Assembly (NCBI GenBank): GCA_900555705.1
Contig: USLV01000037.1
Coordinates: forward strand, 1-8,305
Reading direction: 5' to 3'
From: an uncultured Oscillospiraceae bacterium
Lineage (GTDB): Bacteria; Bacillota; Clostridia; Oscillospirales; Acutalibacteraceae
Length of the DNA: 8,305 bases
The position numbers were made by a program, and so were the translations under genes. The notes beneath the pieces were generated by a model. It was not told where the DNA came from. It did not search any database and saw only the letters and a program-made list of their open reading frames with translations. Shown one piece after another: positions 1 to 6,822 of this stretch. Position 1 is the stretch's first letter, and each line of letters starts with the position of its first letter.

Positions 1-49
1 ACGAGATGTAGAGAGGTCTCGTGGGCTCGGAGATGTGTATAAGAGACAG
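1..49 (+). other. Illumina Nextera i7 adapter (artefact)
   Basis: This is library adapter sequence, not genome. Bases 1-7 (acgagat) match the end of the P7 flow-cell primer. Bases 8-15 (gtagagag) are an 8-base index that, from memory, is the adapter form of Nextera N707. Bases 16-30 (gtctcgtgggctcgg) are the Nextera read-2 sequence, and 31-49 (agatgtgtataagagacag) are the 19-bp Tn5 mosaic end. The order and spacing of all four blocks are exactly those of the adapter. Genomic sequence begins at base 50. ORFs that begin inside this block are meaningless. Confidence 0.98.
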
Positions 50-172
50 CGCCCGTTCGCTCCATGCGCCGCCCTCCGTTGTCAGATCGCCGCAGCGCTG
101 CTCCCAGAGCCACGCCGCCAGCGTCTCATCAAGCGTTCCATCCTGCCGGAAGCGCTCCCATTGTGCCTTCAT
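50..172 (-). CDS. Unknown protein, N-terminal 41 codons (truncated by contig end)
   Basis: I do not recognise this gene. It opens at ATG 172 with a purine-rich ribosome site (AGGGGGA) about 8 nt upstream and runs without a stop into the adapter junction at base 50, so only the N-terminus is present. It reads MKAQWERFRQDGTLDETLAA and then a Trp-rich stretch (WLWEQRCGDL), ending ...AWSERA: a soluble, charged protein. The start lies 3 bp after the stop of the nucleotidyltransferase gene, so the two are almost certainly co-transcribed and translationally coupled. The ATG at 179, which overlaps the upstream stop, is in another frame and closes after 16 codons. No function is proposed. Confidence 0.7.
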
Positions 173-175
173 TCG

Positions 176-871
176 TCATCCCCCTTTTGCATTGCCGTAT
201 TCCCGGATCAGCTGCCCGGCCCAGGTCAGTAGCCGTACAAACGCCTCATCCTGTTCCGTCTCCGACAGCTTCTCCCCTTTTTTCAGGCATTCATCTGTTT
301 GAAAAATCGCCCATTCTTCTGTCGTGAGCCCCTCCCGCAGCGATCCGCCGCGGAGATAGCGGCCGGTACGATCAAAGGCGATTGCCTGCAAAACAAATAC
401 TGCCGATTTGTGCAGTTCGCGCAGTGCCTCCTCCCATACATCGGGCCCATGTCGGTGCAGGAAGGCATGTCCGCTCAGGTGATAGAGTCCGCAGACGCCA
501 CTCCAAATCGCCTGCCGGACATCTGCCGGGCCAATCGGCGGCAGCAGCGCGTCGAGATCGCCGCGCAGCGACCGGGTGTCGTGATAAAACTGAAACAGAT
601 CGGCCGGTTCCCAGCAGGCCAGCTCTGCTGCTCCCGCTGTGAAGCCGCAGATTTTCTCCCGCTCCGGCAGACTGTCCAGCACCGCGCGGTACCGTACCAG
701 ATCCGCCGGTTCCAGCCGATCCAGAATCAGCACCACATCGATATCGCTGTCCGCCGTGGCCTCGCCGCGGGCATGGCTTCCCTGTAGCCCAAGCAGCCGT
801 ATCCGTGTCCCGAACGCTTCCTCCACCGCCTGCTGCCAGCGCGGCAGCCAGTCCTGTATCTCCACCGTCAT
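176..871 (-). CDS. Nucleotidyltransferase-domain protein (DNA polymerase beta superfamily)
   Basis: A 231-aa cytosolic protein with the signature of the polymerase-beta-like nucleotidyltransferase fold: residues 31-45 read GSHARGEATADSDID, where G31-S32 bind nucleotide phosphates and D43/D45 are the expected metal-binding DxD pair. The rest (about 90-228) is mostly helical, as in minimal nucleotidyltransferases and aminoglycoside adenylyltransferase-like proteins that carry a helical C-terminal domain. The substrate (small molecule, protein or RNA) cannot be told from sequence. I chose ATG 871 because AAAGGAGGGAG lies just upstream and the motif follows at the normal distance; the frame stays open back to 1003 but those codons overlap the promoter. 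A partial unknown gene follows 3 bp downstream. It could be a drug-modifying enzyme or an MNT-like protein; no separate HEPN partner is visible. Confidence 0.85.
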   Translation of the reverse strand: MTVEIQDWLPRWQQAVEEAFGTRIRLLGLQGSHARGEATADSDIDVVLILDRLEPADLVRYRAVLDSLPEREKICGFTAGAAELACWEPADLFQFYHDTRSLRGDLDALLPPIGPADVRQAIWSGVCGLYHLSGHAFLHRHGPDVWEEALRELHKSAVFVLQAIAFDRTGRYLRGGSLREGLTTEEWAIFQTDECLKKGEKLSETEQDEAFVRLLTWAGQLIREYGNAKGG

Positions 872-894
872 ACGTCTCCCTCCTTTTCCGCTCC

Positions 895-924
895 ATTGTA
901 ACACGAAAATACTGCTACCGTCAA
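895..924 (-). promoter_or_regulatory. Promoter of the nucleotidyltransferase gene
   Basis: On the minus strand there is a -35 box TTGACG (924-919), an 18-bp spacer and a -10 box TACAAT (900-895) preceded by TGT, an extended -10. This is a good sigma-A match. It predicts a start near 888 and a leader of under 20 nt before ATG 871, consistent with the chosen start. Confidence 0.7.
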
Positions 925-950
925 AATACCGATACACATTTCCCGGCAGC

Positions 951-979
951 TTTACTTTTGCATATAGCTCTGCTATACT
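951..979 (+). promoter_or_regulatory. Promoter of the HEAT-repeat operon
   Basis: TTTACT (951-956), a 17-bp spacer and TATACT (974-979) with an upstream TGC form an extended -10 sigma-A-like promoter. Transcription would begin near 986, about 35 nt before ATG 1021. It is back to back with the divergent nucleotidyltransferase promoter, the two -35 boxes lying about 27 bp apart, so both could share regulation. Confidence 0.6.
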
Positions 980-1020
980 ATGTATCGTCATTTCATCACC
1001 CAAAAAGAGGTGTTGCTGCT

Positions 1021-1698
1021 ATGCTGAACCGAGCCACAGAGGACAACTGGATTCTCCTCGAGTCTTTGGAAACAGCCGCATATGTCAGCGAAGCCGACGG
1101 GAATGCCGTTCTGTCGCTGTCCCGGAATCCCGATCCGGAGCTGCGTATGAGAACAGCGGAATTACTGGGACGATTTCCGGTTGCCGTCGCCGAACCGATT
1201 TTATTGAATCTGTCGTTCGACACAGATGTGCTGGTCAGGACATCTGCCTGTGATTCGCTCTCCGGCTGTCCTGATTCGGTGGTGTACGAACGGCTGATAC
1301 AGGCCGCTTCAGAAGATCCCTTCTATCTCGTTCGGGGATATGCCGTGCTGTCCCTCGGCGATATCGCCTGCACCGCCGATACACATCGACAACAGCAAAT
1401 GCGTGGTTTTCTCGCGACACGATATCGTCTCGAGAAAAACGTATGGGTCAAAATTGCCTGTGCCTCTTCCCTGTATCGTCTGGGATGCCTGGAATACCTA
1501 TCATATATTTTACGGCAAATCGACAATGACAACTATCGGATACGCTGTCTTGTTCTGCATATTTTGCAGGAGTTCGCCGTCCCGGACACGACTGGAGAGA
1601 TAGCCGCAGTCTTGGAAAATCACCGGCAGGTGGAAGCCGCGGAATCCGTACGCTGCCTTCTGGAAGAAATGACAATAACGCTCATGGACAGTGAATGA
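1021..1698 (+). CDS. HEAT-repeat protein
   Basis: A 225-aa soluble protein made almost entirely of paired helices of HEAT type. Repeat-like units fall at about residues 25-51 (with NPDPELRMRTAELLGRF), 54-82 (DTDVLVRTSACDSL), 86-116 (DPFYLVRGYAVLSLGDI), 127-155 (VWVKIACASSLYRLG), 157-187 (NYRIRCLVLHILQEF) and 190-216. The recurring D-x-x-x-x-V/I-R-x-x-A spacing is typical. Such proteins are protein-binding scaffolds; some bacterial ones are lyase-like subunits or DNA-binding, but nothing here fixes a partner. ATG 1021 has an AAGAGG ribosome site about 11 nt upstream; the frame is open further upstream only through the promoter. It is the first gene of a three-gene operon, with 33 bp to the next gene. 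Confidence 0.8.
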   Translation: MLNRATEDNWILLESLETAAYVSEADGNAVLSLSRNPDPELRMRTAELLGRFPVAVAEPILLNLSFDTDVLVRTSACDSLSGCPDSVVYERLIQAASEDPFYLVRGYAVLSLGDIACTADTHRQQQMRGFLATRYRLEKNVWVKIACASSLYRLGCLEYLSYILRQIDNDNYRIRCLVLHILQEFAVPDTTGEIAAVLENHRQVEAAESVRCLLEEMTITLMDSE

Positions 1699-1731
1699 AC
1701 AAAACAACACCAATATAGAAAGGAGAGCTGC

Positions 1732-2133
1732 ATGAAGCCGAAACAACTGTTGTTGAAAATCCCCCATGCACATGGCCGCTATCTGCCCGCACTGCTGCGT
1801 GGCTTGCCGCTTGAGGACTGCCGGTTTGAGGTTGCGCCGGGCGAAACCGAGGCATATCAAAGCGCCGATATGTCCCCGCTGTTTCCCGATTCCCACATGA
1901 GCGGCGCTCGGTTCCGGCAGCGGATAGAAGCGGAGAGCTATCTGATCTTTTTACATCTCCGCTGCTTTCCCGCACAATCGGACACCGGCGAGCCACTGTT
2001 CGAGCTGCTGCTGTTCGATTGTTCCTACATCGAGCTGTATTCCCCACACGACGAGTTCCTCGTGCTGTTTCGGGAAAATGCGGCCCGATTGAATTTCGCA
2101 CTGTCGGACATCGACGAAAAGGAGACGAGATGA
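1732..2133 (+). CDS. Uncharacterised 133-aa protein
   Basis: I do not recognise the family. ATG 1732 has an AAAGGAGAG ribosome site about 7 nt upstream. The protein is soluble and mixed alpha/beta: a basic N-terminus (MKPKQLLLKIPHAHGRYLP), an acidic middle (about 28-55), then alternating hydrophobic strands (ESYLIFLHLRCF, 68-79; PLFELLLFDCSYIELYS, 88-104) and an acidic tail. There is no signal peptide and no obvious catalytic motif. Its stop overlaps the start of the next gene as ATGA (2130-2133), so the two products are probably made in equal amounts and may act together. Codon use resembles its GC-rich neighbours, so recent acquisition is not indicated. Confidence 0.7.
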   Translation: MKPKQLLLKIPHAHGRYLPALLRGLPLEDCRFEVAPGETEAYQSADMSPLFPDSHMSGARFRQRIEAESYLIFLHLRCFPAQSDTGEPLFELLLFDCSYIELYSPHDEFLVLFRENAARLNFALSDIDEKETR

Positions 2134-2606
2134 AATATTTCACCTGGGAACTGTTGGAACGCGTTTCCTCACTGGAACCGCCTATTGCTGCCGCTGCGGA
2201 ACCGCTGTGGAATCAGGCCTGCCGGGATGCGGCAAAAGAGCTCGACGCCTGTCGGCCGTATCTGTCCAAAAACTTACATACGTTGTTCTGCAACGGCCGT
2301 TTTCACGACGCCTATATCGATCGTCTGGAAATCCATCCCGGCCGCAAGGGGATGGACCTGCTCCTGCATGTGATACAGGAACATGGTGAGGAACGGCCCT
2401 TTCGCGGAACGTTCATCCACAGAAATGTCACGGATTTTCGCTGCTCCTCCCGGTTTCAGTGTTTTTTCCAATGGAATTGTCTGGGGGATTACCTCTACAG
2501 TGAAATTCGTCGGGAAAACGCCTGCATCGTCCATGCATGTTTGTTCGGAGAAGACGGCGAGATGGAAATCCACTGTCAAAAACTTCTGTGGCAGCCCGAA
2601 AAGTGA
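2130..2606 (+). CDS. Uncharacterised 158-aa protein, possibly DUF4085-like
   Basis: A soluble alpha/beta protein of unknown function. The start MKYFTWELLERV and the later FHDAYIDRLEI segment (58-68) followed by LLLHVI resemble, from memory, DUF4085-type proteins, which open with MKYFT-K-E-W and carry an H-D box; this is a weak recollection. The middle is rich in aromatics and Cys (RFQCFFQWNCLGDYLYSEI, 108-126). ATG 2130 sits inside the upstream stop (ATGA) with AAAAGGAGA about 5 nt before it, so translation is coupled. It is the last gene of the HEAT operon: the terminator hairpin begins at the final base of its stop codon. There are no membrane segments. Confidence 0.7.
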   Translation: MKYFTWELLERVSSLEPPIAAAAEPLWNQACRDAAKELDACRPYLSKNLHTLFCNGRFHDAYIDRLEIHPGRKGMDLLLHVIQEHGEERPFRGTFIHRNVTDFRCSSRFQCFFQWNCLGDYLYSEIRRENACIVHACLFGEDGEMEIHCQKLLWQPEK

Positions 2607-2643
2607 GATAAAAAAGACTGCCCGCGAGCAGTCTTTTTTATCT
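2606..2643. terminator. Bidirectional rho-independent terminator
   Basis: Perfect 16-bp arms AGATAAAAAAGACTGC (2606-2621) and GCAGTCTTTTTTATCT (2628-2643) with a 6-base loop. The A-run on the left and T-run on the right make it work on both strands. It lies between convergent genes: the HEAT operon ends at 2606 and the SulP gene, on the minus strand, ends at 2646. Confidence 0.92.
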
Positions 2644-2645
2644 CC

Positions 2646-4259
2646 TCATCCTCTGAGAGCGCGCTCCACACTCCAGTAAAAGCGTTCTTCTCCGACATCC
2701 TTTACAATGCCGCTGCGCTCCATCATGGTGCGGACGCCGTCGGACACGCCGCAGATATAGACAGGAATCTCCCGCTCCCGCAGCGTTTCCAGCAGCTCCC
2801 GGAACGCCTGCGCGCCGGAGATATCCATATAGGAAGTACCGCGCATCGAAAACAGCACCGCCGACCGCCCTTCGAACTCCCCGGCCAGATCGAGGATCAT
2901 CTGGGTGTTCGCGAAAATGACAGCGCCGGTGATATATACCACCTCAGCCTGCGCATATAGCGGTGCCAGCGACGCCTCTCCACCCAGCCGCGTCGGGTCG
3001 ACCTGTTCGCGATGAATCTCCAGCTTGGATAGCCGCACCACCAGCAATACCAGCGAGATCACCACGCCGATCACAATAGCCACCGTCAGATCAAACAGGA
3101 TGGTCGCCACCATGGTAGCGAGAAATTTCAGGATTGCCCCCTTGAACCGGTGTGAAAAAAGATAGCGAATAGTGCTCCACTCGTTCATACGCCACGCAGT
3201 CACAAGCAGGACACCCGCCAGCGCCGCGAGCGGAATTCGTGCCATTACCGGTCCGAGCGCCAGCATGGAAACCAACAGCACAACCGCGTGGAACATGCCG
3301 GTCAGACGCGTCTGCGCACCGGATTTCACCGCCACGCTGGTGCGCGCAATGGCCGCCGTCGCCGGAATGCCGCCGAACAACGGTGCCAGAATATTGCCGA
3401 TTCCCTGCGCCACCAGCTCCCGGTCGTTTTGCAGCCGCACACCGGTCATCCTCCCGGCACTGGCACCGCAGAGCAGGCTCTCTACCATACCGAGAGCCGC
3501 AATGCTGACGGCGGGTGCCAACAGTCCGGTCACGCTCGACCATTCGAATGTCGCAAAAGAAAAGCGCTCGTCGAGCAGCAGCGACGACGGGATTTCACCG
3601 ACTGAGCCGACCTCCAGCGACAACAGCATCGCTGCCGCTGTCGCCAGCACAATGGCGACCAGCGAGGCCGGAACAACCGCATTCCACTTTTTCGGATAGA
3701 ATACCATAAACAGGATCACCAGCGCCCCAATCGCGACCGATATCCAGTCCGGGGAAAAACCGCCGGTGAAATAGCTGAGGAATTTCTCAATTGCCGAGCC
3801 GCCCGTCGAGGTGACGCCAAAAAAGTTGTCCAGCTGTCCGAGAGCAATGATAACCGCAATGCCCGATGTAAATCCGGCAATCACCGGCATCGGGATATAG
3901 GCGGTGACACGTCCGAGATGGAAAATACCGGCCAGAACCAGCAGAATGCCCGCCATAATGGTGGCGGTAAAGACGCCGGGCAGCCCATACTGGGCGATGA
4001 TCGACATCAGAATCGCCGCCATCGCTCCGGTCGGCCCGGAAATCTGATAGAACGCCCCGCCAAGCAGGCTGATAACAAAGCCGCTGATGATGGCTGTCAG
4101 CAGTCCCGATGCAGCCGATGCGCCGCTGCTCACGCCGAAGGCCAGCGCCAACGGCAGCGCTACCGCCGCGACCGTCAGACCAGCCATCAAATCCTTCATC
4201 AATTTGCCGCCGTTATACCCGGCAAATTCCTGTTTCAAATCCCGCCAATAGCTTCTCAT
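2646..4259 (-). CDS. SulP family anion transporter with STAS domain
   Basis: A 537-aa inner-membrane transporter of the SLC26/SulP family, which moves sulfate, bicarbonate or dicarboxylates, usually as H+ or Na+ symport. Seen here: the N-terminal transport start (MAGLTVAAVALPLALAFGV, 25-43), the SGPTGAM box (74-80), the conserved block QNDRELVAQGIGNILAPLFGG (277-297) followed by IPATAAIARTSV, a run of hydrophobic helices to about 409, and a C-terminal STAS domain (about 435-535) with the MDISGAQAF loop (478-486). Length is usual. Substrate cannot be assigned. I prefer ATG 4259, with AGAAGG 12 nt upstream, over GTG 4271, which lies directly against that same site. It follows the lipoprotein gene by about 50 bp with no terminator between, so they are probably one transcript. 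Confidence 0.93.
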   Translation of the reverse strand: MRSYWRDLKQEFAGYNGGKLMKDLMAGLTVAAVALPLALAFGVSSGASAASGLLTAIISGFVISLLGGAFYQISGPTGAMAAILMSIIAQYGLPGVFTATIMAGILLVLAGIFHLGRVTAYIPMPVIAGFTSGIAVIIALGQLDNFFGVTSTGGSAIEKFLSYFTGGFSPDWISVAIGALVILFMVFYPKKWNAVVPASLVAIVLATAAAMLLSLEVGSVGEIPSSLLLDERFSFATFEWSSVTGLLAPAVSIAALGMVESLLCGASAGRMTGVRLQNDRELVAQGIGNILAPLFGGIPATAAIARTSVAVKSGAQTRLTGMFHAVVLLVSMLALGPVMARIPLAALAGVLLVTAWRMNEWSTIRYLFSHRFKGAILKFLATMVATILFDLTVAIVIGVVISLVLLVVRLSKLEIHREQVDPTRLGGEASLAPLYAQAEVVYITGAVIFANTQMILDLAGEFEGRSAVLFSMRGTSYMDISGAQAFRELLETLREREIPVYICGVSDGVRTMMERSGIVKDVGEERFYWSVERALRG

Positions 4260-4309
4260 GCTCCGCAACACCCTTCTTTTTCTGCAACTTCAAAAGTCCT
4301 GCAGTCATC

Positions 4310-4828
4310 TCAGGCTGTCACAAGCTCGACTGTCTTAGCCCACTCGAGAAAGAATGGCCGATACTGCTCATACTGCCCGGTGCGGCAGGAAAATTGCACC
4401 ATCCAGAACGCATCCGGGCCCTTGTACATCGCTGCCAGATATGTATATTCCTCTTTGGTGTCGCTGTTATAGAATGCATACTCCATAAAGGGGCGCCCTT
4501 CGATCTCCTCGATCCTGTCAGCAGATTTGGAACTGTTGGCCTCCAAAACCATCTGCGCATAGTCATCCAACGAGAGCTCATTGAGTCCCTCTCCGAGCGA
4601 AAACGGCTCCTTCAACACAAAAACCGCCACTTCCCGCGAATCAAAGCAGGCCGTATAGCCTTCCATCTCGGATTTGCTAAAAGCTTCGGTCAGGGTGATC
4701 TGCATCCCCTCCGCTGAAAACACCTTTTTTTCTGCCATCGCCACATTTTTCCTGCCGCAACCTACCGTCGTCACCAGTATCACCAATACCAGCACACCGC
4801 AGATTCTTCTTATCAATTCCCTGCTCAC
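4310..4828 (-). CDS. Putative lipoprotein, PsbP/DcrB-like
   Basis: A 172-aa secreted or anchored protein. Basic residues (RELIRR), a hydrophobic stretch (about 9-22) and TTVGC with Cys24 form a plausible lipoprotein signal, although the -3 residue is Thr instead of the usual Leu. The mature part is one small domain: an early strand pair, FSLGEGLNELSLDDYAQMVL (76-95), a YLAAMYKGPDAFWMVQFSC strand pair (130-148) and a final helix YRPFFLEWAKTVEL (156-169). This layout resembles the PsbP/DcrB fold; function is unknown. The start is GTG 4828, with AAGGGG 10 nt upstream and a 10-codon ORF whose TAG stop shares its G. It lies upstream of the SulP gene on the same transcript, so a role beside that transporter is possible but unproven. 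Confidence 0.75.
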   Translation of the reverse strand: MSRELIRRICGVLVLVILVTTVGCGRKNVAMAEKKVFSAEGMQITLTEAFSKSEMEGYTACFDSREVAVFVLKEPFSLGEGLNELSLDDYAQMVLEANSSKSADRIEEIEGRPFMEYAFYNSDTKEEYTYLAAMYKGPDAFWMVQFSCRTGQYEQYRPFFLEWAKTVELVTA

Positions 4829-4860
4829 TACTTCTTTTCCCCTTTCTCATCCGTTGCCAT
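4828..4860 (-). other. Possible 10-codon leader ORF
   Basis: On the minus strand, ATG 4860 opens a short frame (MATDEKGEKK) that ends at TAG 4830-4828, and the G of this stop is the first base of the GTG start of the lipoprotein gene. The purine tract in its last codons is also the ribosome site of that gene. This could couple translation to the weak GTG start. The peptide has no known attenuator pattern, and chance is possible. Confidence 0.3.
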
Positions 4861-4878
4861 AAGCGCAACCTGTCCCCC

Positions 4879-4907
4879 AATATACCATATCCATCGGCGA
4901 TTTACAA
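4879..4907 (-). promoter_or_regulatory. Promoter of the lipoprotein-SulP operon
   Basis: The minus strand carries TTGTAA (4907-4902), a 17-bp spacer and TATATT (4884-4879), with TGG just before the -10 box. It predicts transcription from about 4872, giving a leader of about 45 nt before GTG 4828. Confidence 0.65.
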
Positions 4908-4936
4908 TAGGGAAACACACATCAGTCACGCCTGTC

Positions 4937-5062
4937 TCATAAAAAGTGGTAATACACACGGCGGATATAGTTGCGTTCCAGTCGCTCGGCGTCAACCATC
5001 GCTTGTGCTACTTCGTCTGAAACTTCTAAAAGGGTATCTTGTGTATAAAAGGGAAGTGCCAT
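4937..5062 (-). pseudogene. N-terminal relic of a mobile-element sigma-factor-like protein
   Basis: A 41-codon ORF, ATG 5062 to TGA 4937, reading MALPFYTQDTLLEVSDEVAQ and then AMVDAERLERNYIRRVYYHFL. From memory, the order 'short hydrophobic start, EVSDEVA, acidic helix, DR-x-E-x-N-Y-x-R-R' matches the N-terminus of the small sigma-70-like proteins found in Clostridial conjugative elements, where an RxYRH-type motif follows and the protein then continues for more than 100 residues with region-4 helix-turn-helix. Here it stops at RRVYYHFL, so the DNA-binding part is missing. No good ribosome site precedes the ATG. I read it as a broken remnant that marks old mobile DNA; an intact small protein is less likely. 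Confidence 0.5.
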
Positions 5063-5083
5063 CTGTTAACAAGGGCAGACACG

Positions 5084-5102
5084 GTTTTTCGGGTAGAAAA
5101 AC
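5084..5102. repeat. Small hairpin
   Basis: GTTTTTC (5084-5090) and GAAAAAC (5096-5102) flank a 5-base loop, GGGTA. It lies upstream of the sigma-like relic, in the same stretch as the larger palindrome. It is too AT-rich to be a strong terminator, and its role is unknown. Confidence 0.4.
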
Positions 5103-5153
5103 TCCACAGGACCGGACTGCGGAACAAAAAGTGGCGGGGGTCAGCAGCGGAGT

Positions 5154-5178
5154 ACTTCGGGCCAAGTTGGCCCGAAGT
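5154..5178. repeat. 25-bp palindrome
   Basis: Perfect 12-bp arms ACTTCGGGCCAA (5154-5165) and TTGGCCCGAAGT (5167-5178) around a single G. There is no T-run after it on either strand, so it is not an ordinary terminator. It could be a recombinase or dimeric regulator site, or the RNA hairpin of a mobile element leader; it sits about 90 bp upstream of the sigma-like relic. Confidence 0.75.
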
Positions 5179-5186
5179 GAATATAT

Positions 5187-5221
5187 AAAAAAGCACCCGA
5201 CAGCATAAAAGTGCCGGGTGC
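5187..5221 (-). terminator. Terminator of the P-loop/membrane-protein operon
   Basis: On the minus strand GCACCCG (5221-5215) pairs with CGGGTGC (5199-5193) across a 15-base loop, followed directly by TTTTTT (5192-5187). It lies 44 bp past the stop of the 504-aa gene and would end its transcript. Confidence 0.75.
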
Positions 5222-5264
5222 AAGATTCGAGGATTTATGATTTATGATATTTTAGAGATACGGA

Positions 5265-6779
5265 TTAAAGAACTATGGCAAACGCAATAACGGTGTGACT
5301 GTCGCATTCGGGACAATAATAGAAATCGGTCTTTTCGTTGCTGACCGTTGTCAGCTGATACATCCCGCGGGCATGACAGTGGGAGCATACTGGATAATAT
5401 GTAAGCATAAGCCGCGCACCGCCGCCTTGAGGAGTTGCGAGGGATACTTCACAGTTTTGAAACTTCAATTGTGGAATAGGATTGTATACATACCATGTGT
5501 CTGCCTTGATATCGGATATTTCGACAGGTTCTTTTTCACCGCATACCGTGCATTTTCCGTTCACATAAGTATGAGGTGCAGTGACAGTTGACGTTTCTTC
5601 ATATCCGCACTTCACACAAGTTCTCTTTCGGCTACCCGGCTCTTGACATGATTTTGCCTCTTCCAGCATTACATATTCCCCGAACTCATGCTTGAAGCAT
5701 GGAATTGAATCGCTCAGCTTGTAAACCGTTTCCTTGCTATTATAATTATGGTGAACAAATGCAACGGCGTTTCCTTGCACATCGTAAGTCACTACATTGA
5801 AAGGATAGGAAAGGCGAACAGTTCCAAATCCAAACCAGTTAATTTGAACGGATAAATTATAACTGTTGCCTTGATCCCCATCTTCATAAATAGAACGATA
5901 ATTTCCTTCGGAGTCAAAAACATACCCGCGCACATGTTCATTCGTATTGTCGGTTATAAAAATCTTGCCCTTCAAGTCCTCCGTCCACTTGGTAAGGTAA
6001 TCACTGATTCGTTTGGTTGTTACTATCGGTGATGCAATACTAAACGCACAGCACAAAACAAAGGCTGCAATCGCCGCAGAAAAGCAGACTTTAAATTGCT
6101 TTTTTGTAAAAAGGTGGTCTGCAAATTTCTCAGACTTTTTATAGAGTAAAACCGAAGCGACGGCAACAAGCAGCGCGGAAACGGAAAGCAGTGGCAAAAT
6201 CGAAATTCTCATAAAGGTTATCAGCACAAATAGCGGCAAAAACGCAAGCAGAGTAAGCTGCACCGTTTTGTTTTTCAAAACTTCCTTCCAATTACCCACA
6301 AGCAAATCAAGCAGCAAAACCGCAAAGCCGATAATACAATAAACCTCCAGCATATCAAAGCCATACCAAGCGGATGTCATACCTTCTTCAATCAGAACTG
6401 CTAAACCATAGGCAACGGCAAAAGTCGGCAACGCAAGGATTTCCACCATATTGGGACTCGGTGCGATATAATCCGATCCCGCCTTTTTCTTTGACCATAT
6501 TGTTTGGATCAACGTGATAATATAACCGATTCCCACGGGAAAAATCAAAATAATCGATAAAACAAAAATTACTCCTCCGACACCCGCATTTTCGTTGCCA
6601 AAAGCACACACAAAAAGCGGCAAAGCCGAAATCAATAACACCGCAATCAATAATATTTTTCTGATTTTCAGCAACTTTTCAGATCGCTCTTTCCAAGGCC
6701 TTTTGCTCGGAGATACTATGATTTTGCGCTCGGACTGTTCCAAATTCTTTACAATTTCATCGTTTTGCCTGTTTTCCAT
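5265..6779 (-). CDS. Multi-pass membrane protein with C-terminal C-x2-C zinc motifs
   Basis: A 504-aa protein I cannot assign to a named family. A charged N-terminus (1-40) precedes about seven hydrophobic segments (roughly 41-60, 68-94, 111-131, 142-162, 173-190, 193-213 and 230-253). A soluble C-terminal half (254-504) carries four C-x2-C pairs: C388/C391, C410/C413, C465/C468 and C489/C492. Around the first two, the text CQEPGSRKRTCVKCGYEE and APHTYVNGKCTVCGEKEP matches a motif common in surface and membrane proteins of gut Firmicutes; the last two resemble a zinc ribbon. ATG 6779 has GGGAGG 8 nt upstream. It lies 43 bp after the 90-aa P-loop gene on the same strand. The region is clearly more AT-rich than 50-4830, suggesting transfer. 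The role is unknown. Confidence 0.8.
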   Translation of the reverse strand: MENRQNDEIVKNLEQSERKIIVSPSKRPWKERSEKLLKIRKILLIAVLLISALPLFVCAFGNENAGVGGVIFVLSIILIFPVGIGYIITLIQTIWSKKKAGSDYIAPSPNMVEILALPTFAVAYGLAVLIEEGMTSAWYGFDMLEVYCIIGFAVLLLDLLVGNWKEVLKNKTVQLTLLAFLPLFVLITFMRISILPLLSVSALLVAVASVLLYKKSEKFADHLFTKKQFKVCFSAAIAAFVLCCAFSIASPIVTTKRISDYLTKWTEDLKGKIFITDNTNEHVRGYVFDSEGNYRSIYEDGDQGNSYNLSVQINWFGFGTVRLSYPFNVVTYDVQGNAVAFVHHNYNSKETVYKLSDSIPCFKHEFGEYVMLEEAKSCQEPGSRKRTCVKCGYEETSTVTAPHTYVNGKCTVCGEKEPVEISDIKADTWYVYNPIPQLKFQNCEVSLATPQGGGARLMLTYYPVCSHCHARGMYQLTTVSNEKTDFYYCPECDSHTVIAFAIVL

Positions 6780-6822
6780 GTAAATATCCTCCCATGTATT
6801 TTCGTTGTGTCTATATGTAATT

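Noticed and set aside
31..49. Tn5/IS50 mosaic end as a real transposon
   Set aside because: It is preceded by the exact Nextera read-2, index and P7 tail sequences, so it is library adapter. No transposase or resistance gene follows.
176..871. MNT-HEPN toxin-antitoxin pair
   Set aside because: The nucleotidyltransferase is present, but the adjacent partial gene shows no HEPN R-x4-6-H motif in its visible 41 residues, so the pair cannot be supported.
872..1003. Longer 275-aa nucleotidyltransferase starting at 1003
   Set aside because: The extra codons cover a good promoter (895-924), and a strong ribosome site lies before ATG 871.
3172..3699. 175-aa and other long plus-strand ORFs inside the SulP gene
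   Set aside because: They are antisense shadows of a GC-rich gene with clear family motifs; no ribosome sites, and composition is Ser/Thr/Pro/Arg-rich.
4260..4271. GTG 4271 as the start of the SulP gene
   Set aside because: The AGAAGG ribosome site lies directly against it; ATG 4259 has workable spacing and gives a normal SulP N-terminus.
5005..5208. 67-aa plus-strand ORF
   Set aside because: It runs through the sigma-like relic on the other strand, the palindrome and the terminator, and has no ribosome site; the peptide is basic and unremarkable.
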